The notes beneath the pieces were generated by a model, which was given only the letters and a program-made list of their open reading frames with translations, did no database searches and was not told the origin of the DNA. A stretch of 64,000 bases of DNA, from contig CAVSJQ010000002.1 of NCBI GenBank assembly GCA_963728355.1, positions 378,799 through 442,798 of the forward strand, given 5' to 3'. Made by a program: the position numbers and the translations under genes. Source of the stretch: Sva-07 sp963728355 (lineage in GTDB: Bacteria; Actinomycetota; Acidimicrobiia; Acidimicrobiales; Ilumatobacteraceae). Shown here one piece after another: positions 43,303-52,780 of the stretch (position 1 is the stretch's first letter; each line of letters starts with the position of its first letter).

Positions 43303-44550
43303 TCAGTCCCCGGTCTCCAGCGTTCGGCCGCCCCCGAGCCGGAGGTCATGCGGCGGGCTGGGGCGGTCGGTCAGGAGCTCATCGATTGCGACTGGTGACA
43401 GCACCTGCTCGATCACCATCACGGCAGCTCCGGTGATACCGGCCTCGTCGCCGAGTGAGCTCGTCACCATGCGGAGTCGTGCTGTCGCCAGCGGGAGGGA
43501 GCGTTTGTAGACCACCTCGCGGATTCCGGCCATCAGTGGTTCGCCTGCCTGTGCGATGTCGCCGCCGATGACGATGACACCGGGGTTGAGCATGTTGACG
43601 CACGTCGCCAGGACACCGCCGATCGCATGGCCGGCCCGACGGACGAGCCGGACGGCATCGGGCTGGCCGTGAAGCACCTGACCCACCACATCGCGGCTGG
43701 TCTCGGCGGCGACTCCGAGTTCGGTCAGGCGCGCCGCCAGCGCACCACCGCCTGCGATCGCTTCCAGGCAACCGACGTTGCCGCATCGGCACGGGGTCTC
43801 GTCGTGGCCCGGAACGTGGATGTGGCCGATGTCGCCAGCGGCACCGTCGGCGCCGCGGTGGACGCGGCCGTCGGTGACGATGCCCGACCCGATTCCCGTG
43901 CCGACCTTGACGCAGAGCACCACGCCTTCGTCGGGCCACGAGGTCCATTGCTCGCCAAGGGCCATGATGTTCACGTCGTTGTCGACGAACGTCGGGACGC
44001 CGAATCGCTGCGAGAGGCGTTCGCCCACCGGATACAGGTTCCATCCGGGCATGATCGGCGGGCTGACCGCCCGCCCGGTCTCGTGCTCGACTGGCCCCGG
44101 TAGCCCCACGCCGACACCTCGCACTTGATCGCCTCGAAATCTCGCTGTGTCCAGCAGTTCGTCGAAGGTCTGCTCGAGCCAGTTCAGGACGACCTCGGGG
44201 CCTTCGTCGATGGCGATGTCGTGGGTGCGTTGCGCGAGTGCCTCGCCGCCGAGATCGGTCACTGCGACACGCGAGTGCGTGGCGCCGAGGTCGCCCGACA
44301 GCACGACGCCGCTGCGCCGGTTGAACACCAGCGTGCTGGGCGGGCGGCCGCCGGTGGAGGCACTGTCGTCGCCGAGGACGAGCAACCCACGATCGAGCAA
44401 CGCATCGACACGCTGAGCGATGGTCGATCTCGCGAGGCCGGTCAGCGTTCCGAGGTCGCTGCGGGTCGACGCTCGTCCAGTTCGCACGAGATGCAGGATC
44501 GTGCCTGCGCTGCCGTTCCAGGGGATCGGAGTCTCGACCGCGTTCTGCAC
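43303..44550 (-). CDS. ROK-family transcriptional repressor
   Basis: A 415-aa ROK (NagC/XylR-type) protein: N-terminal winged helix (about 15-65, TLTGLARSTIAQRVDALL), then a sugar-kinase-like ROK domain with DLGATHSRVAV, GVGLPGPV and the zinc motif CRCGNVGCLE. It is divergent from a sugar ABC transporter operon and very probably represses it until a sugar or polyol binds. The ATG at 44550 is the only good start. Probable operators lie in the 141-nt gap. The 177-nt gap to the amidohydrolase (43126-43302) shows nothing notable. Confidence 0.9.
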   Translation of the reverse strand: MQNAVETPIPWNGSAGTILHLVRTGRASTRSDLGTLTGLARSTIAQRVDALLDRGLLVLGDDSASTGGRPPSTLVFNRRSGVVLSGDLGATHSRVAVTDLGGEALAQRTHDIAIDEGPEVVLNWLEQTFDELLDTARFRGDQVRGVGVGLPGPVEHETGRAVSPPIMPGWNLYPVGERLSQRFGVPTFVDNDVNIMALGEQWTSWPDEGVVLCVKVGTGIGSGIVTDGRVHRGADGAAGDIGHIHVPGHDETPCRCGNVGCLEAIAGGGALAARLTELGVAAETSRDVVGQVLHGQPDAVRLVRRAGHAIGGVLATCVNMLNPGVIVIGGDIAQAGEPLMAGIREVVYKRSLPLATARLRMVTSSLGDEAGITGAAVMVIEQVLSPVAIDELLTDRPSPPHDLRLGGGRTLETGD

Positions 44551-44574
44551 GGCTCCCAGTGAAACACCGCCAGC

Positions 44575-44670
44575 TTGACTCTGTCAACAACACACAAGCT
44601 TTGAATGAATTGGCGGAAACTCCGGACTTCGGGTGGGACCACGGACAACTTATGCTTGACAGTCGATCAA
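44575..44670. promoter_or_regulatory. Candidate ROK operators and promoter of the sugar operon
   Basis: TTGAC-TCT-GTCAA (44575-44587) is a perfect inverted repeat. TTGAC (44656-44660) and TCAA (44667-44670) form a looser second site. A -10-like TATGCT lies at 44651-44656. AGCTTG (44572-44577) and CAAGCT (44595-44600) make a further inverted pair around the first site. The region separates the ROK gene from the ABC operon. Confidence 0.45.
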
Positions 44671-44691
44671 ACCACTGCCATCGTGGTCGCC

Positions 44692-46272
44692 ATGGGGAGA
44701 ACGGCACCCCGAGAAGGGAACACGGGAGCACCAGCCTCCGGCGAACCGCGTGACTCTGGGACGACGAGCAGCCTGCTGTCGATGCGCGGCATCGTGAAGC
44801 GGTTTCCCGGCGTCGTCGCCCTCAGCGGAGTCGCCCTCGACGTCCGGGCGGGCGAGGTTCACTGCCTCGTCGGCCAGAACGGCGCGGGCAAGTCGACGCT
44901 GATCAAAGTGCTGTCGGGTTCGTATCAACCCGACGACGGCGACATCGTCTGGGATGGCAAGCGAGTCGACCTTTCGACGCCTGACGATGCGATGGATCTC
45001 GGGATCTCGACGATCTATCAGGAGCTCGACCTCGTCGAGTACATGAGCGTCGCAGAGAACATCTTCCTGGGCCACGAACTTGCACGGTTCGGATTCACCC
45101 GACGAAGTGTCACCGTCGAGCGGAGCGCGGCGCTCCTCGCACGCCTCGGGCATTCGGAGATCTCCCCCGGCGCGCTCGTGGGTTCGCTCGCTCCCGCCGC
45201 CCAACAGATCGTGAGCATGGCTCGGGCGCTGTCGCACGACACGCGACTGTTGATCCTCGACGAGCCGTCCGCCGTGCTCGACCAGGAGGAGGTCGGAAAC
45301 CTCTTTCGAGTGATCAGCGACCTCGCAGCCCAGGGCGTCGCAATCGTCTACATCTCACACCGACTCGACGAGATCCGCGAGATCGGTGACCGTGTGACGG
45401 TCCTCAAGGATGGCCAGACCGTGGGCATCGGACTGCCGGTCGCGGACACACCGACGCCGGTACTGATCAAGCTGATGACCGGCCGCGACATCAAGTATGC
45501 GTTTCCCGACCGCGCTGTCGACGCTGTGGACGCCGTCGGCTCGCACGTGGTGCTCCAGGTCAACCACCTCGCTGGCGCAGTCTTCGACGATGTCACCTTC
45601 ACCGTGCGTGCCGGGGAGATTCTCGGCCTCGCCGGTCTGGTCGGCGCCGGACGGTCCGAGATCCTCGAGACCGTGTTCGGGGCTCGTCGAGCGCTCCGCG
45701 GGTCGGTGACGGTCGATGGGCGGCGTGTCCGGGCGCACTCGACGCCGGCCGCCGTCCGAGCCGGCATGGGCTTGTGCCCCGAGGAACGCAAGGCCCAGGG
45801 ACTGCTGCTCGACCAAGCCGTGTACCGCAACATCACCCTGTCGTCGCTCAGTCGTTTCTCGCGTCTGAGCTTCTTGCGTCGGCGCGCCGAAATCGACGAG
45901 TCCACCAAGGCCTCCGAGTCGCTCGACGTGCGCCCGAGCGGCGTCGAACGACTCGTCAACACACTGTCGGGCGGCAATCAGCAGAAGGTCGTTCTCGCCC
46001 GCTGGCTGCTGCGTGATTGTCGGGTGCTGTTGCTCGACGAACCAACCCGTGGGGTGGACGTCGGCGCTCGCAGCGAGATCTACGCCGTCGTCCGCGATCT
46101 CGCCGACTCCGGCGTCGCCGTGGTCGTGGTGTCGAGTGAGGTGGAGGAGGTGCTCGGTCTGGCCGACCGCGTGCTCGTCATCCGTGACGGTGCTGTGGTG
46201 CACGAAGGCCGCGCTGAGGACATCGACGAATCCACGGTGCTCGATCTCGTGATGGAAGGAAGCAGGACATGA
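44692..46272 (+). CDS. Sugar ABC transporter ATP-binding protein (RbsA/XylG type)
   Basis: A 526-aa protein with two fused nucleotide-binding domains. NBD1: GQNGAGKST, LLILDEPSAVLD. NBD2: a degenerate Walker A (GLVGAGRSE), signature LSGGNQQK, and LLLDEPTRGVD. This is the carbohydrate uptake transporter-2 architecture (ribose, xylose, inositol and similar). The ATG at 44692 is chosen; a GTG three codons upstream and a longer frame also exist, and no strong ribosome site is seen. A roughly 25-residue unconserved leader precedes the first domain. It overlaps the permease gene by ATGA. Confidence 0.92.
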   Translation: MGRTAPREGNTGAPASGEPRDSGTTSSLLSMRGIVKRFPGVVALSGVALDVRAGEVHCLVGQNGAGKSTLIKVLSGSYQPDDGDIVWDGKRVDLSTPDDAMDLGISTIYQELDLVEYMSVAENIFLGHELARFGFTRRSVTVERSAALLARLGHSEISPGALVGSLAPAAQQIVSMARALSHDTRLLILDEPSAVLDQEEVGNLFRVISDLAAQGVAIVYISHRLDEIREIGDRVTVLKDGQTVGIGLPVADTPTPVLIKLMTGRDIKYAFPDRAVDAVDAVGSHVVLQVNHLAGAVFDDVTFTVRAGEILGLAGLVGAGRSEILETVFGARRALRGSVTVDGRRVRAHSTPAAVRAGMGLCPEERKAQGLLLDQAVYRNITLSSLSRFSRLSFLRRRAEIDESTKASESLDVRPSGVERLVNTLSGGNQQKVVLARWLLRDCRVLLLDEPTRGVDVGARSEIYAVVRDLADSGVAVVVVSSEVEEVLGLADRVLVIRDGAVVHEGRAEDIDESTVLDLVMEGSRT

Positions 46273-47366
46273 CCGACATCCGTGCCGACCAGGCGGCCAC
46301 CGAGGAGGCTCCGGTTGGGCCGCCGTCGACAGCGTCCGCGAGCCGATCGCTCTTGCGAGCAGGCGCTGGTCGCAACATCGGCCTCGTCGTGGCGCTCGGG
46401 CTGCTCTGCCTTGCCGGAGTGGTGACGGCGGGTGACCGATTCGCCAGCGTCGACAACGTGCTGACCATCTTGCGGCTCGCGTCGACGATCGGCGTCGTGT
46501 CGATCGGCATGACGTTCGTCATCACGGGCGGTGGCATCGATTTGTCGGTCGGCGCGATCCTTGCGCTCAGTTCCGTGTGGGCGACGACGGTCGCCACACA
46601 GAACATGGCGACGGACGTCCACTGGATCGTGATCGCGTTCGTGGCCATCGCCGTCGGCGTCGGCTGTGGCGTCGTCAACGGTGTCCTCATCGCCTACGGC
46701 AAGATCGTGCCGTTCATCGCCACCCTGGCAATGCTCGCCAGTGCCCGAGGACTCGCTGAGATCATCTCCGACCGCAAGACGCAGATCGTGCGCGTGGACG
46801 GCTTCGCCGACTTCTTCGGAGCTGACTGGTTCGGAATTCCCGTTCTCGTGGTCATCTTTGCCCTCGTCTCGTTGGCGGGCTGGATTCTGCTCAACCGATC
46901 GACGTTCGGGCGCCGCACCCTGGCGGTCGGCGGCAACCCCGAAGCCGCGCGCCTGGCCGGCATCAACGTCGCCCGCCACACCGTCATGCTCTACGTGCTC
47001 GTCGGGGCGACATGCGGCCTTGCGGCCATCATGCTGATCGCCCGCACCACCACCGGCACGTCGACGCACGGCAACCTCTACGAACTCGACGCCATCGCCG
47101 CCGTCGTCATCGGTGGCACCCTCCTGTCGGGCGGCCGCGGCAGCATCGTCGGCACGATCTTCGGGGTGCTGATCTTCAGCACACTCACCAACGTCTTCAC
47201 GCTGAACAACCAGTCGTTCTCGACGCAGTCGGTCGTGAAGGGCGTCATCATCGTGATCGCCGTGCTCCTCCAGCAGCGCTTCGCCGACCGAACCGGCGCG
47301 AAGTCGCGCGCACCGGTCCCGCTGAGTCCCTCGATCCAGCAATCCCAACAAGGAGAAATCCAATGA
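46269..47366 (+). CDS. Sugar ABC transporter permease (RbsC type)
   Basis: A 365-aa membrane protein with about 8-10 hydrophobic helices. It carries the GGIDLSVGAI motif and the cytoplasmic loop NPEAARLAGINV that contacts the ATPase, both typical of BPD_transp_2 (RbsC/AraH) permeases. A hydrophilic 30-residue N-terminus precedes helix 1. It overlaps its neighbours on both sides by 4 nt. Confidence 0.93.
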   Translation: MTDIRADQAATEEAPVGPPSTASASRSLLRAGAGRNIGLVVALGLLCLAGVVTAGDRFASVDNVLTILRLASTIGVVSIGMTFVITGGGIDLSVGAILALSSVWATTVATQNMATDVHWIVIAFVAIAVGVGCGVVNGVLIAYGKIVPFIATLAMLASARGLAEIISDRKTQIVRVDGFADFFGADWFGIPVLVVIFALVSLAGWILLNRSTFGRRTLAVGGNPEAARLAGINVARHTVMLYVLVGATCGLAAIMLIARTTTGTSTHGNLYELDAIAAVVIGGTLLSGGRGSIVGTIFGVLIFSTLTNVFTLNNQSFSTQSVVKGVIIVIAVLLQQRFADRTGAKSRAPVPLSPSIQQSQQGEIQ

Positions 47367-48451
47367 CCAAGCGAATCACAACCCACGGCGTCACACGTCG
47401 TCGCAGTGCGTTTGCACTCGTGGCGGTTGCGCTCGTCGCCGTGTCGGCGTGCACCAGCAACGACGACAGCGACAGCGACAGTGGTGCCACCAGCACCGAC
47501 GCCGCTACGTCGGACACGGTGGAGCTGACCACCACTGGCGGCAACGCCGATCCCGGCGAGACCGTCACCATCGGCTTCTCCGCGCCGGCCGCTGACCACG
47601 GCTGGATGGCAGCGATCACCGACTCGGCCAAGGCCACCGCCGACCAGTACTCCGACATCGACCTCAAGGTCGCCGAGGGCACCAACGACGTGAACCTCCA
47701 GATCAGCCAGGTCGAGACGTTCATCAACGACGGCGTCGACGCGATCGTGCTGCTCCCGTTCGACGGCGCCGCCATGACACCGGTGGCACTGAAGGCGATG
47801 CAGGCCGGCATCCCGGTCATCAACGTCGATCGCGAGTTCGCCGACCCGAATGCCGCCCGCGTCACCGTGCTCGGGGACAACTACGGCATGGGCGTATCGG
47901 CCGGTGAATACATCTGCGGTGTCGTCGGCGACAACCCCGACGCCATCGTCGCAGAGATCGCCGGCATCGACTCCCTGCCCCTCACCCAGGACCGCAGCCA
48001 GGGCTTCGCCGATGCGCTGGCAGAATGCGGCCAGGACGTCGACAACCGTGTCGCCGCCGACTTCACCGTCCAAGGCGGCGAGGAAGCTGCGGCGAACCTG
48101 CTGCAGGCTGCACCCAAGATCGACGCCGTGTGGAACCACGACGACGACCAGGGCGTCGGCGTGTTGGCCGCCTTCGACAACGCCGGACGTGACGAGTTCG
48201 TCATGGTCGGCGGCGCCGGTTCGGCCAACGCCATGCGGGCCATCGAGGCCGACGACACCGTGCTGAAGGCGACGGTCATCTACCCGTCGACCCAGGGTGC
48301 CGACGGCATCGCACTCGCCCGCCTGCTCACCCAGGGCAAGGCGATGAGCGACCTGGTCGAGGTCGAAGTGCCTCGCACCGTGCAGCTCTACGCCCCCGTC
48401 GTCACGAAGGACAACGTCAGCCAGTTCCTCGGCAACGCCTTCGAATCCTGA
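47363..48451 (+). CDS. Sugar ABC transporter substrate-binding lipoprotein (RbsB-like)
   Basis: A 362-aa lipoprotein with lipobox VSAC (Cys30), a Ser/Asp/Thr-rich linker to about 70, then a Peripla_BP_4 fold (VTIGFSAPAADHGWMAAITDSAKA; NDGVDAIVLLPFD; GIPVINVDREF). The two Trp/Phe stacking positions typical of pyranose binding are present in part, but the ligand is not predictable. An AAGGAG ribosome site lies upstream of the ATG at 47363. Confidence 0.92.
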   Translation: MTKRITTHGVTRRRSAFALVAVALVAVSACTSNDDSDSDSGATSTDAATSDTVELTTTGGNADPGETVTIGFSAPAADHGWMAAITDSAKATADQYSDIDLKVAEGTNDVNLQISQVETFINDGVDAIVLLPFDGAAMTPVALKAMQAGIPVINVDREFADPNAARVTVLGDNYGMGVSAGEYICGVVGDNPDAIVAEIAGIDSLPLTQDRSQGFADALAECGQDVDNRVAADFTVQGGEEAAANLLQAAPKIDAVWNHDDDQGVGVLAAFDNAGRDEFVMVGGAGSANAMRAIEADDTVLKATVIYPSTQGADGIALARLLTQGKAMSDLVEVEVPRTVQLYAPVVTKDNVSQFLGNAFES

Positions 48452-48545
48452 CCCCTCACGAGTGTGCGGGACCGGCCACGTTTCACCGTCGACCGGTCCC
48501 GTGCCCTCGGGTCACCATCACCCGCATTCTTTCCAGGAGTCCCAA

Positions 48546-49721
48546 ATGCCCGAGAATCCCTCCTCTCTCAACGTCGGGATGGTCGGCTACGCGTTCATGG
48601 GTGCCGCCCACTCGCAGGCGTGGCGCACGGCACCGCACTTCTTCGATCTTCCGCTGCACCCGAACATGGCCGCCGTGGCCGGCCGCAACCCTGACGCCGT
48701 CGCGGTGGCGGCAGCCAAGCTGGGCTGGGCCAGCACCGAGACCTCGTGGGAGGCTCTGGTCGCTCGCGACGACATCGACCTGATCGACATCTGCACACCC
48801 GGCGACACGCATGCCGAGATCGCCATCGGCGCACTCGATGCCGGCAAGCACGTCCTGTGTGAGAAGCCACTCGCCAACTCGGTCGCCGAGGCCGAAGCGA
48901 TGGTCGTCGCTGCCGACGCCGCAGCGGCCCACGGCGTGCGTTCGATGGTCGGCTTCACCTACCGGCGGGTTCCGGCTATCGCCTTCGCTCGCCAACTCGT
49001 CGCCGACGGTCGCATCGGCACGATCCGCCACGTTCGCGCCCAGTACCTGCAGGACTGGATCGTCGACCCCGAGGCGCCGCTGTCGTGGCGGCTCGACAAG
49101 TCGAAGGCCGGCTCTGGTGCATTGGGTGACATCGGGGCCCACATCATCGACCTCACGCAGCACATCACCGGCGATGTCATCGCCGAGGTGTCCGGCCGGC
49201 TCGCGACGTTCGTTCACGAGCGGCCCCTACCCGCTGAGCACTCGGGGTTGTCGGGAACTGCATCGACCGAACGCGGTCCGGTCACCGTCGACGACGCGGC
49301 GGTCTTCCTGGCCGGCTTTGCGGGAGGTGCGCTCGGCGTGTTCGAAGCGACCCGGTTCGCGACCGGACGAAAGAACGCGATCCGAATCGAGATCAACGGC
49401 TCGCTCGGCAGCATTGCGTTCGACTTCGAAGACATGAACATCCTGCACTTCTACGATGGCACCGACGACCCGAACATCGCCGGATTCCGGCGGATCCTCG
49501 TGACCGAGTCGACCCATCCGTACGTCGGTGCGTGGTGGCCCCCGGGCCACCTCATCGGCTACGAGCACGGCTTCACCCATCAGGCCGTCGACCTCGTCAA
49601 CGCCATCAACGACGGCGTCGATCCGACCCCGTCGTTCCGTGACGGCTTGCAGATCCAACGAGTACTCGCTGCGGTCGAGGAGAGCTCCGACACCCGCACC
49701 TGGCAATCGATCCCCACCTGA
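48546..49721 (+). CDS. Gfo/Idh/MocA-family oxidoreductase
   Basis: A 391-aa NAD(P)-dependent dehydrogenase. Rossmann motif VGMVGYAFMG near the N-terminus, the EKPLA motif (about 101-105), and a GSGALGDIGAHIIDL stretch with the catalytic region. It would oxidise the imported sugar or polyol, for example inositol or a sugar acid. The ATG at 48546 has AGGAG 7 nt upstream. It follows the binding-protein gene by 94 nt and is followed by an isomerase gene, completing a catabolic operon. Confidence 0.92.
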   Translation: MPENPSSLNVGMVGYAFMGAAHSQAWRTAPHFFDLPLHPNMAAVAGRNPDAVAVAAAKLGWASTETSWEALVARDDIDLIDICTPGDTHAEIAIGALDAGKHVLCEKPLANSVAEAEAMVVAADAAAAHGVRSMVGFTYRRVPAIAFARQLVADGRIGTIRHVRAQYLQDWIVDPEAPLSWRLDKSKAGSGALGDIGAHIIDLTQHITGDVIAEVSGRLATFVHERPLPAEHSGLSGTASTERGPVTVDDAAVFLAGFAGGALGVFEATRFATGRKNAIRIEINGSLGSIAFDFEDMNILHFYDGTDDPNIAGFRRILVTESTHPYVGAWWPPGHLIGYEHGFTHQAVDLVNAINDGVDPTPSFRDGLQIQRVLAAVEESSDTRTWQSIPT

Positions 49722-49801
49722 GCGTCGAGGACGACGCACCACCACTCCTCGACGAGCATCACCATTCATCAAGACCACGTACGAACAAGGGAGCAGTGAC
49801 C

Positions 49802-50806
49802 ATGACCCGACCAATCACCCTCTTCACCGGCCAGTGGGCCGATCTACCGTTCGAGGAGGTCTGCAAGCTCGCCTCGGGATGGGGCTACGACGGCCTGGAG
49901 ATCGCCTGTTGGGGCGACCATTTTGACCCGTGGGCCGCCGTCGAGGACGCCAGCTACGTGCCAGCCAAGCTCGAGATGCTCAAGAAGTACGACCTCGATG
50001 TGTACGCGATCAGCAATCACCTCAAGGGGCAGGCGGTATGCGACGACCCGATCGACGAACGCCACCGCGGCATCCTGCCTGATCGGATCTGGGGCGATGG
50101 CGAGGCCGAAGGCGTTCGCCAACGCGCCGCCGAGGAGATGAAGAACACCGCTCGCGCCGCTCGGCTGTTGGGTGTCGACGTGGTGATCGGATTCACCGGT
50201 TCGTCGATCTGGAAGTACCTGGCGATGTTCCCGCCGGCCTCCCAGGAACTCGTCGACGCCGGCTATCAGGACTTCGCCGACCGCTGGAACCCGATCCTCG
50301 ACGTGTTCGACGCCGAAGGCGTCAGATTCGCGCACGAGGTGCACCCCAGCGAGATCGCCTACGACTACTGGACCACCGTGCGCACGCTGGAGGCGATCGA
50401 CCACCGGCCGGCGTTCGGGCTCAACTGGGACCCGAGCCACTTCGTCTGGCAGGACCTCGATCCCGTCGGGTTCCTGTGGGACTTCCAGGATCTGATCTAC
50501 CACGTCGACTGCAAGGACGCGAAGCGTCTCACGGGCAACGGCCGCAACGGTCGGTTGAGTTCGCATCTGGCGTGGGCCGATCCGCGGCGTGGGTGGGACT
50601 TCGTGTCGACCGGGCACGGTGACGTCCCGTGGGAGCAGTGCTTCAGGATGCTCAACACGATCGGCTACGACGGCCCGATCTCGGTCGAGTGGGAAGACGC
50701 CGGTATGGACCGCCTGGTCGGCGCCCCCGAGGCGCTCGCGTTCGTCCGCCGCATGGCGTTCGATGCCCCCACGGCGGCCTTCGACGCCGCCTTCAGCACC
50801 CAGTAG
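49802..50806 (+). CDS. Xylose-isomerase-like TIM-barrel sugar isomerase/epimerase
   Basis: A 334-aa AP-endonuclease-2/xylose-isomerase-like barrel. Likely metal ligands: Glu in RFAHEVHPS, Asp and His in GLNWDPSHF, His in IYHVDCKD, and Glu in ISVEWED. It would act on the keto-product of the Gfo/Idh/MocA enzyme, as IolE/IolI-type or related enzymes do. An AGGGAG ribosome site is 8 nt from the ATG at 49802, which makes that a better start than the GTG at 49796. Confidence 0.9.
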   Translation: MTRPITLFTGQWADLPFEEVCKLASGWGYDGLEIACWGDHFDPWAAVEDASYVPAKLEMLKKYDLDVYAISNHLKGQAVCDDPIDERHRGILPDRIWGDGEAEGVRQRAAEEMKNTARAARLLGVDVVIGFTGSSIWKYLAMFPPASQELVDAGYQDFADRWNPILDVFDAEGVRFAHEVHPSEIAYDYWTTVRTLEAIDHRPAFGLNWDPSHFVWQDLDPVGFLWDFQDLIYHVDCKDAKRLTGNGRNGRLSSHLAWADPRRGWDFVSTGHGDVPWEQCFRMLNTIGYDGPISVEWEDAGMDRLVGAPEALAFVRRMAFDAPTAAFDAAFSTQ

Positions 50807-51593
50807 CACCTGTTCGCTGACCCGCTTCGGAAGTCGGATCGGCCCAGAGAGATCGGCCCAAAGCCGAACGCTCGGAGTTGATGGTCCCTCTCGCAGCAGC
50901 CGCTCCTCGAATGCGTCCTGCGTCAATGGGTCGCGTTGACGGCGGCCCCACGGTAGGAGCGCAGTGCCGATGGCGAGTACGCCGAGGGCAATCCGTGGTC
51001 CGAAGTTCGACGACAGTCCCCGTTGTCGCAACGATTTCCGCACTCGATGCGCGCTGGCGCCGATTGCGTCGCATCATCGGAAACCTCGCCGCGCCCGGCC
51101 GTGCTGGCCCGGACGGGGTCCTGCTGCACTCTGGTGCGGGATCATGTCGCTCTCCTGCTCGATCCGTGGGTCGAGAGGAGAGCCGATGACCGAAAGTGTC
51201 GCCTTGTCGGCTGCTCCAGCCCACAGAACGCCCTGGGAGACGCTCATACAGCGCGTCGGTCGTTCGTTCGTGGAGCTGGGGGGAATCTGCTCGAAGTCCC
51301 CGGCAACGTCCAAAAGTCCTGCTAGATCAGGTTGTCGGACTCGGTGGTCCGTCTCGGCGGAGCAACCGGCGGAGCAACGGAACTGGGTGATGTTGCGAGC
51401 GATTCACCCGCGTCAGCCGTGTCCGACTGCCTGGGACGCGGCGTCAGCCTCTTGCTCACAGTACGTCAGCGACTTCGGGGTCGATAGCTCGGAACGGCTA
51501 TCGGGCGAGTTGGTCATCGTTGACGTCGGGCAACCCGAAGACGTGGGTGGACGCCGGAGAACTCGGGGGCGACTGGACGAGTACGCTTAGAAC
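50807..51593. other. 787-bp region without a clear gene
   Basis: Apart from one weak ORF (51186-51590) nothing recognisable is present. Codon use is less GC3-biased than in the neighbouring operon, which fits the border between core DNA and the accessory region that follows. Confidence 0.5.
51186..51590 (+). CDS. Possible 134-aa hypothetical protein
   Basis: The ATG is preceded by GAGGAGAG at good spacing and the frame runs 134 codons to a TAG three bases before the DUF433 gene. The protein (starting MTESVALSAAP) is Ser-rich, has no recognised domain and atypical composition, so it may be non-coding. Confidence 0.3.
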   Translation: MTESVALSAAPAHRTPWETLIQRVGRSFVELGGICSKSPATSKSPARSGCRTRWSVSAEQPAEQRNWVMLRAIHPRQPCPTAWDAASASCSQYVSDFGVDSSERLSGELVIVDVGQPEDVGGRRRTRGRLDEYA

Positions 51594-51824
51594 ATGTTCC
51601 TCGACCGCATCACGGTTGATCCCGAGCGGATGAACGGCCGCCCGTGCGTCCGAGACCTTCGCGTCACCGTCGCGACGGTGCTCGGCCAACTCGCGGCGGG
51701 GCAGACACGAGAGCAGATTCTTGCCGACTACCCGTACCTCGAGGACGAGGACATCACGGCCTCGCTCGAGTACGGCGCAGCTCGGGTCAGTGAGCGAGAG
51801 GTCCAGGTGGCGCGGCCGGCGTGA
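51594..51824 (+). CDS. DUF433 antitoxin-like protein
   Basis: A 76-aa DUF433 protein: MFLDRITVDPERMNGRPCVRD is the family's N-terminal signature, followed by an HTH-like segment (VATVLGQLAAGQTREQILADYPYL). It overlaps the next gene by GTGA. DUF433-DUF5615 pairs are regarded as VapBC-like toxin-antitoxin modules. Confidence 0.88.
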   Translation: MFLDRITVDPERMNGRPCVRDLRVTVATVLGQLAAGQTREQILADYPYLEDEDITASLEYGAARVSEREVQVARPA

Positions 51825-52189
51825 GGCTCGTCATCGACGCCAATCTGTCACCGGCAGTTGGCGCTGCACTTCGAGAAGCGGGGTACGACGCTTCTCATGT
51901 CGGCGAACATGGCCTCCTTGCTGCCAAGGACGTAGAGATCTTTGAGTGGGCGCATCTCCACGACACCGTGATCGTCACTGCGGATTCAGACTTTGCGATG
52001 CTGCTTGCGATCCGTCGTGCCTCGAAACCGTCGGTGGTCCACATTCGCGACATCGCCGACCGTCCGCCCGCCGTTCATTCGGCACTTCTGATCGCCAACC
52101 TCGACTCGATCGCCGAATCTCTCCGAGCCGGGGCGATCGTGTCGCTCAGCCCGACCCACCTTCGCGTCCGAGATCTTCCGATCCGCTGA
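51821..52189 (+). CDS. DUF5615 PIN-like toxin
   Basis: A 122-aa PIN-domain-like protein. Acidic residues of the putative nuclease site: Asp6 (VIDANLSP), Glu40-42 area (KDVEIFEWA) and Asp55-57 (VTADSDFAML). The likely activity is RNase, neutralised by the DUF433 partner. GTG start overlapping the antitoxin stop. Confidence 0.87.
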   Translation: MRLVIDANLSPAVGAALREAGYDASHVGEHGLLAAKDVEIFEWAHLHDTVIVTADSDFAMLLAIRRASKPSVVHIRDIADRPPAVHSALLIANLDSIAESLRAGAIVSLSPTHLRVRDLPIR

Positions 52190-52250
52190 GGACAGTGCCC
52201 GCGATGGGGAAAGGTCGGGAGTGCCTCGGGCTCGAACCTGACCGAGCGGC

Positions 52251-52556
52251 TCACCTCGCGGCGAGGTCGCTCTCGATTCGCCGCCGAGCCTCGTCCCAAG
52301 GCTCGCCACGAGACTCACCGCTCAGGACTCGGTTGGACCGTCGCGCGATTTCGGCCGCCCACAGGCGATCGATTTCCTCCTGGGAATCGGACGTGGGTTC
52401 ATCGAGACTCGCAAGGAGTTCGGCAGCAAGCTCGGCGCGATCGTCGGCAGTGAGTTCCAACGCCTCGGTCAGCAGGGTTCGTGCGTCAGGGCCCATCGGC
52501 GCACCGTAATCCTTCGCCGACGAAGTGAACATCGGTTGGCGGCGGCGGTAGGTCAT
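52251..52556 (-). CDS. Addiction-module antitoxin (PF09720-like), orphan
   Basis: A 101-aa acidic protein; the pattern LLTEALELTADDRAELAAELLASLDE is that of the 'Unstab_antitox' family. The partner is normally a RelE/ParE toxin encoded just downstream, but only 61 nt separate this stop from the opposing DUF5615 gene, so no toxin is here. The ATG at 52556 overlaps the stop of the HTH gene (ATGA); an internal ATG at 52496 would give the more usual length. Confidence 0.72.
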   Translation of the reverse strand: MTYRRRQPMFTSSAKDYGAPMGPDARTLLTEALELTADDRAELAAELLASLDEPTSDSQEEIDRLWAAEIARRSNRVLSGESRGEPWDEARRRIESDLAAR

Positions 52557-52780
52557 CGGCAGCTCGCTGCGATGCGGTCGATCACGAATTGCTCGAGTTG
52601 TTCAACCGAGAAGCGCACGCTTCGGCCGATGCGAATCGGAGTGAGTTGTTCGCTCCAGATGAGTTGATAGATCGAGGATCGGCTGATCGCGAGGATGGCG
52701 GCAGCCTTGGAGACATCGACCAGGAGTGGGCGGTGCAGGTCGGGGGCTGGGTCGTTGGTGGCACGGGGAATTGAGGTCAT
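52553..52780 (-). CDS. Excisionase/MerR-type helix-turn-helix protein
   Basis: A 75-aa protein: LLVDVSKAAAILAISRSSIYQLIWSEQLTPIRIGRSVRF is the excisionase-family DNA-binding domain (HTH_17). Such proteins act as recombination directionality factors or as small regulators on mobile elements. The ATG at 52780 is chosen since the upstream open frame is unrelated. No integrase gene is visible in the window. Confidence 0.78.
   Translation of the reverse strand: MTSIPRATNDPAPDLHRPLLVDVSKAAAILAISRSSIYQLIWSEQLTPIRIGRSVRFSVEQLEQFVIDRIAASCR

Noticed and set aside
50878..51325. Other ORFs in the gene-poor 50.8-51.6 kb stretch
   Set aside because: No domain, ribosome site or codon bias supports them.
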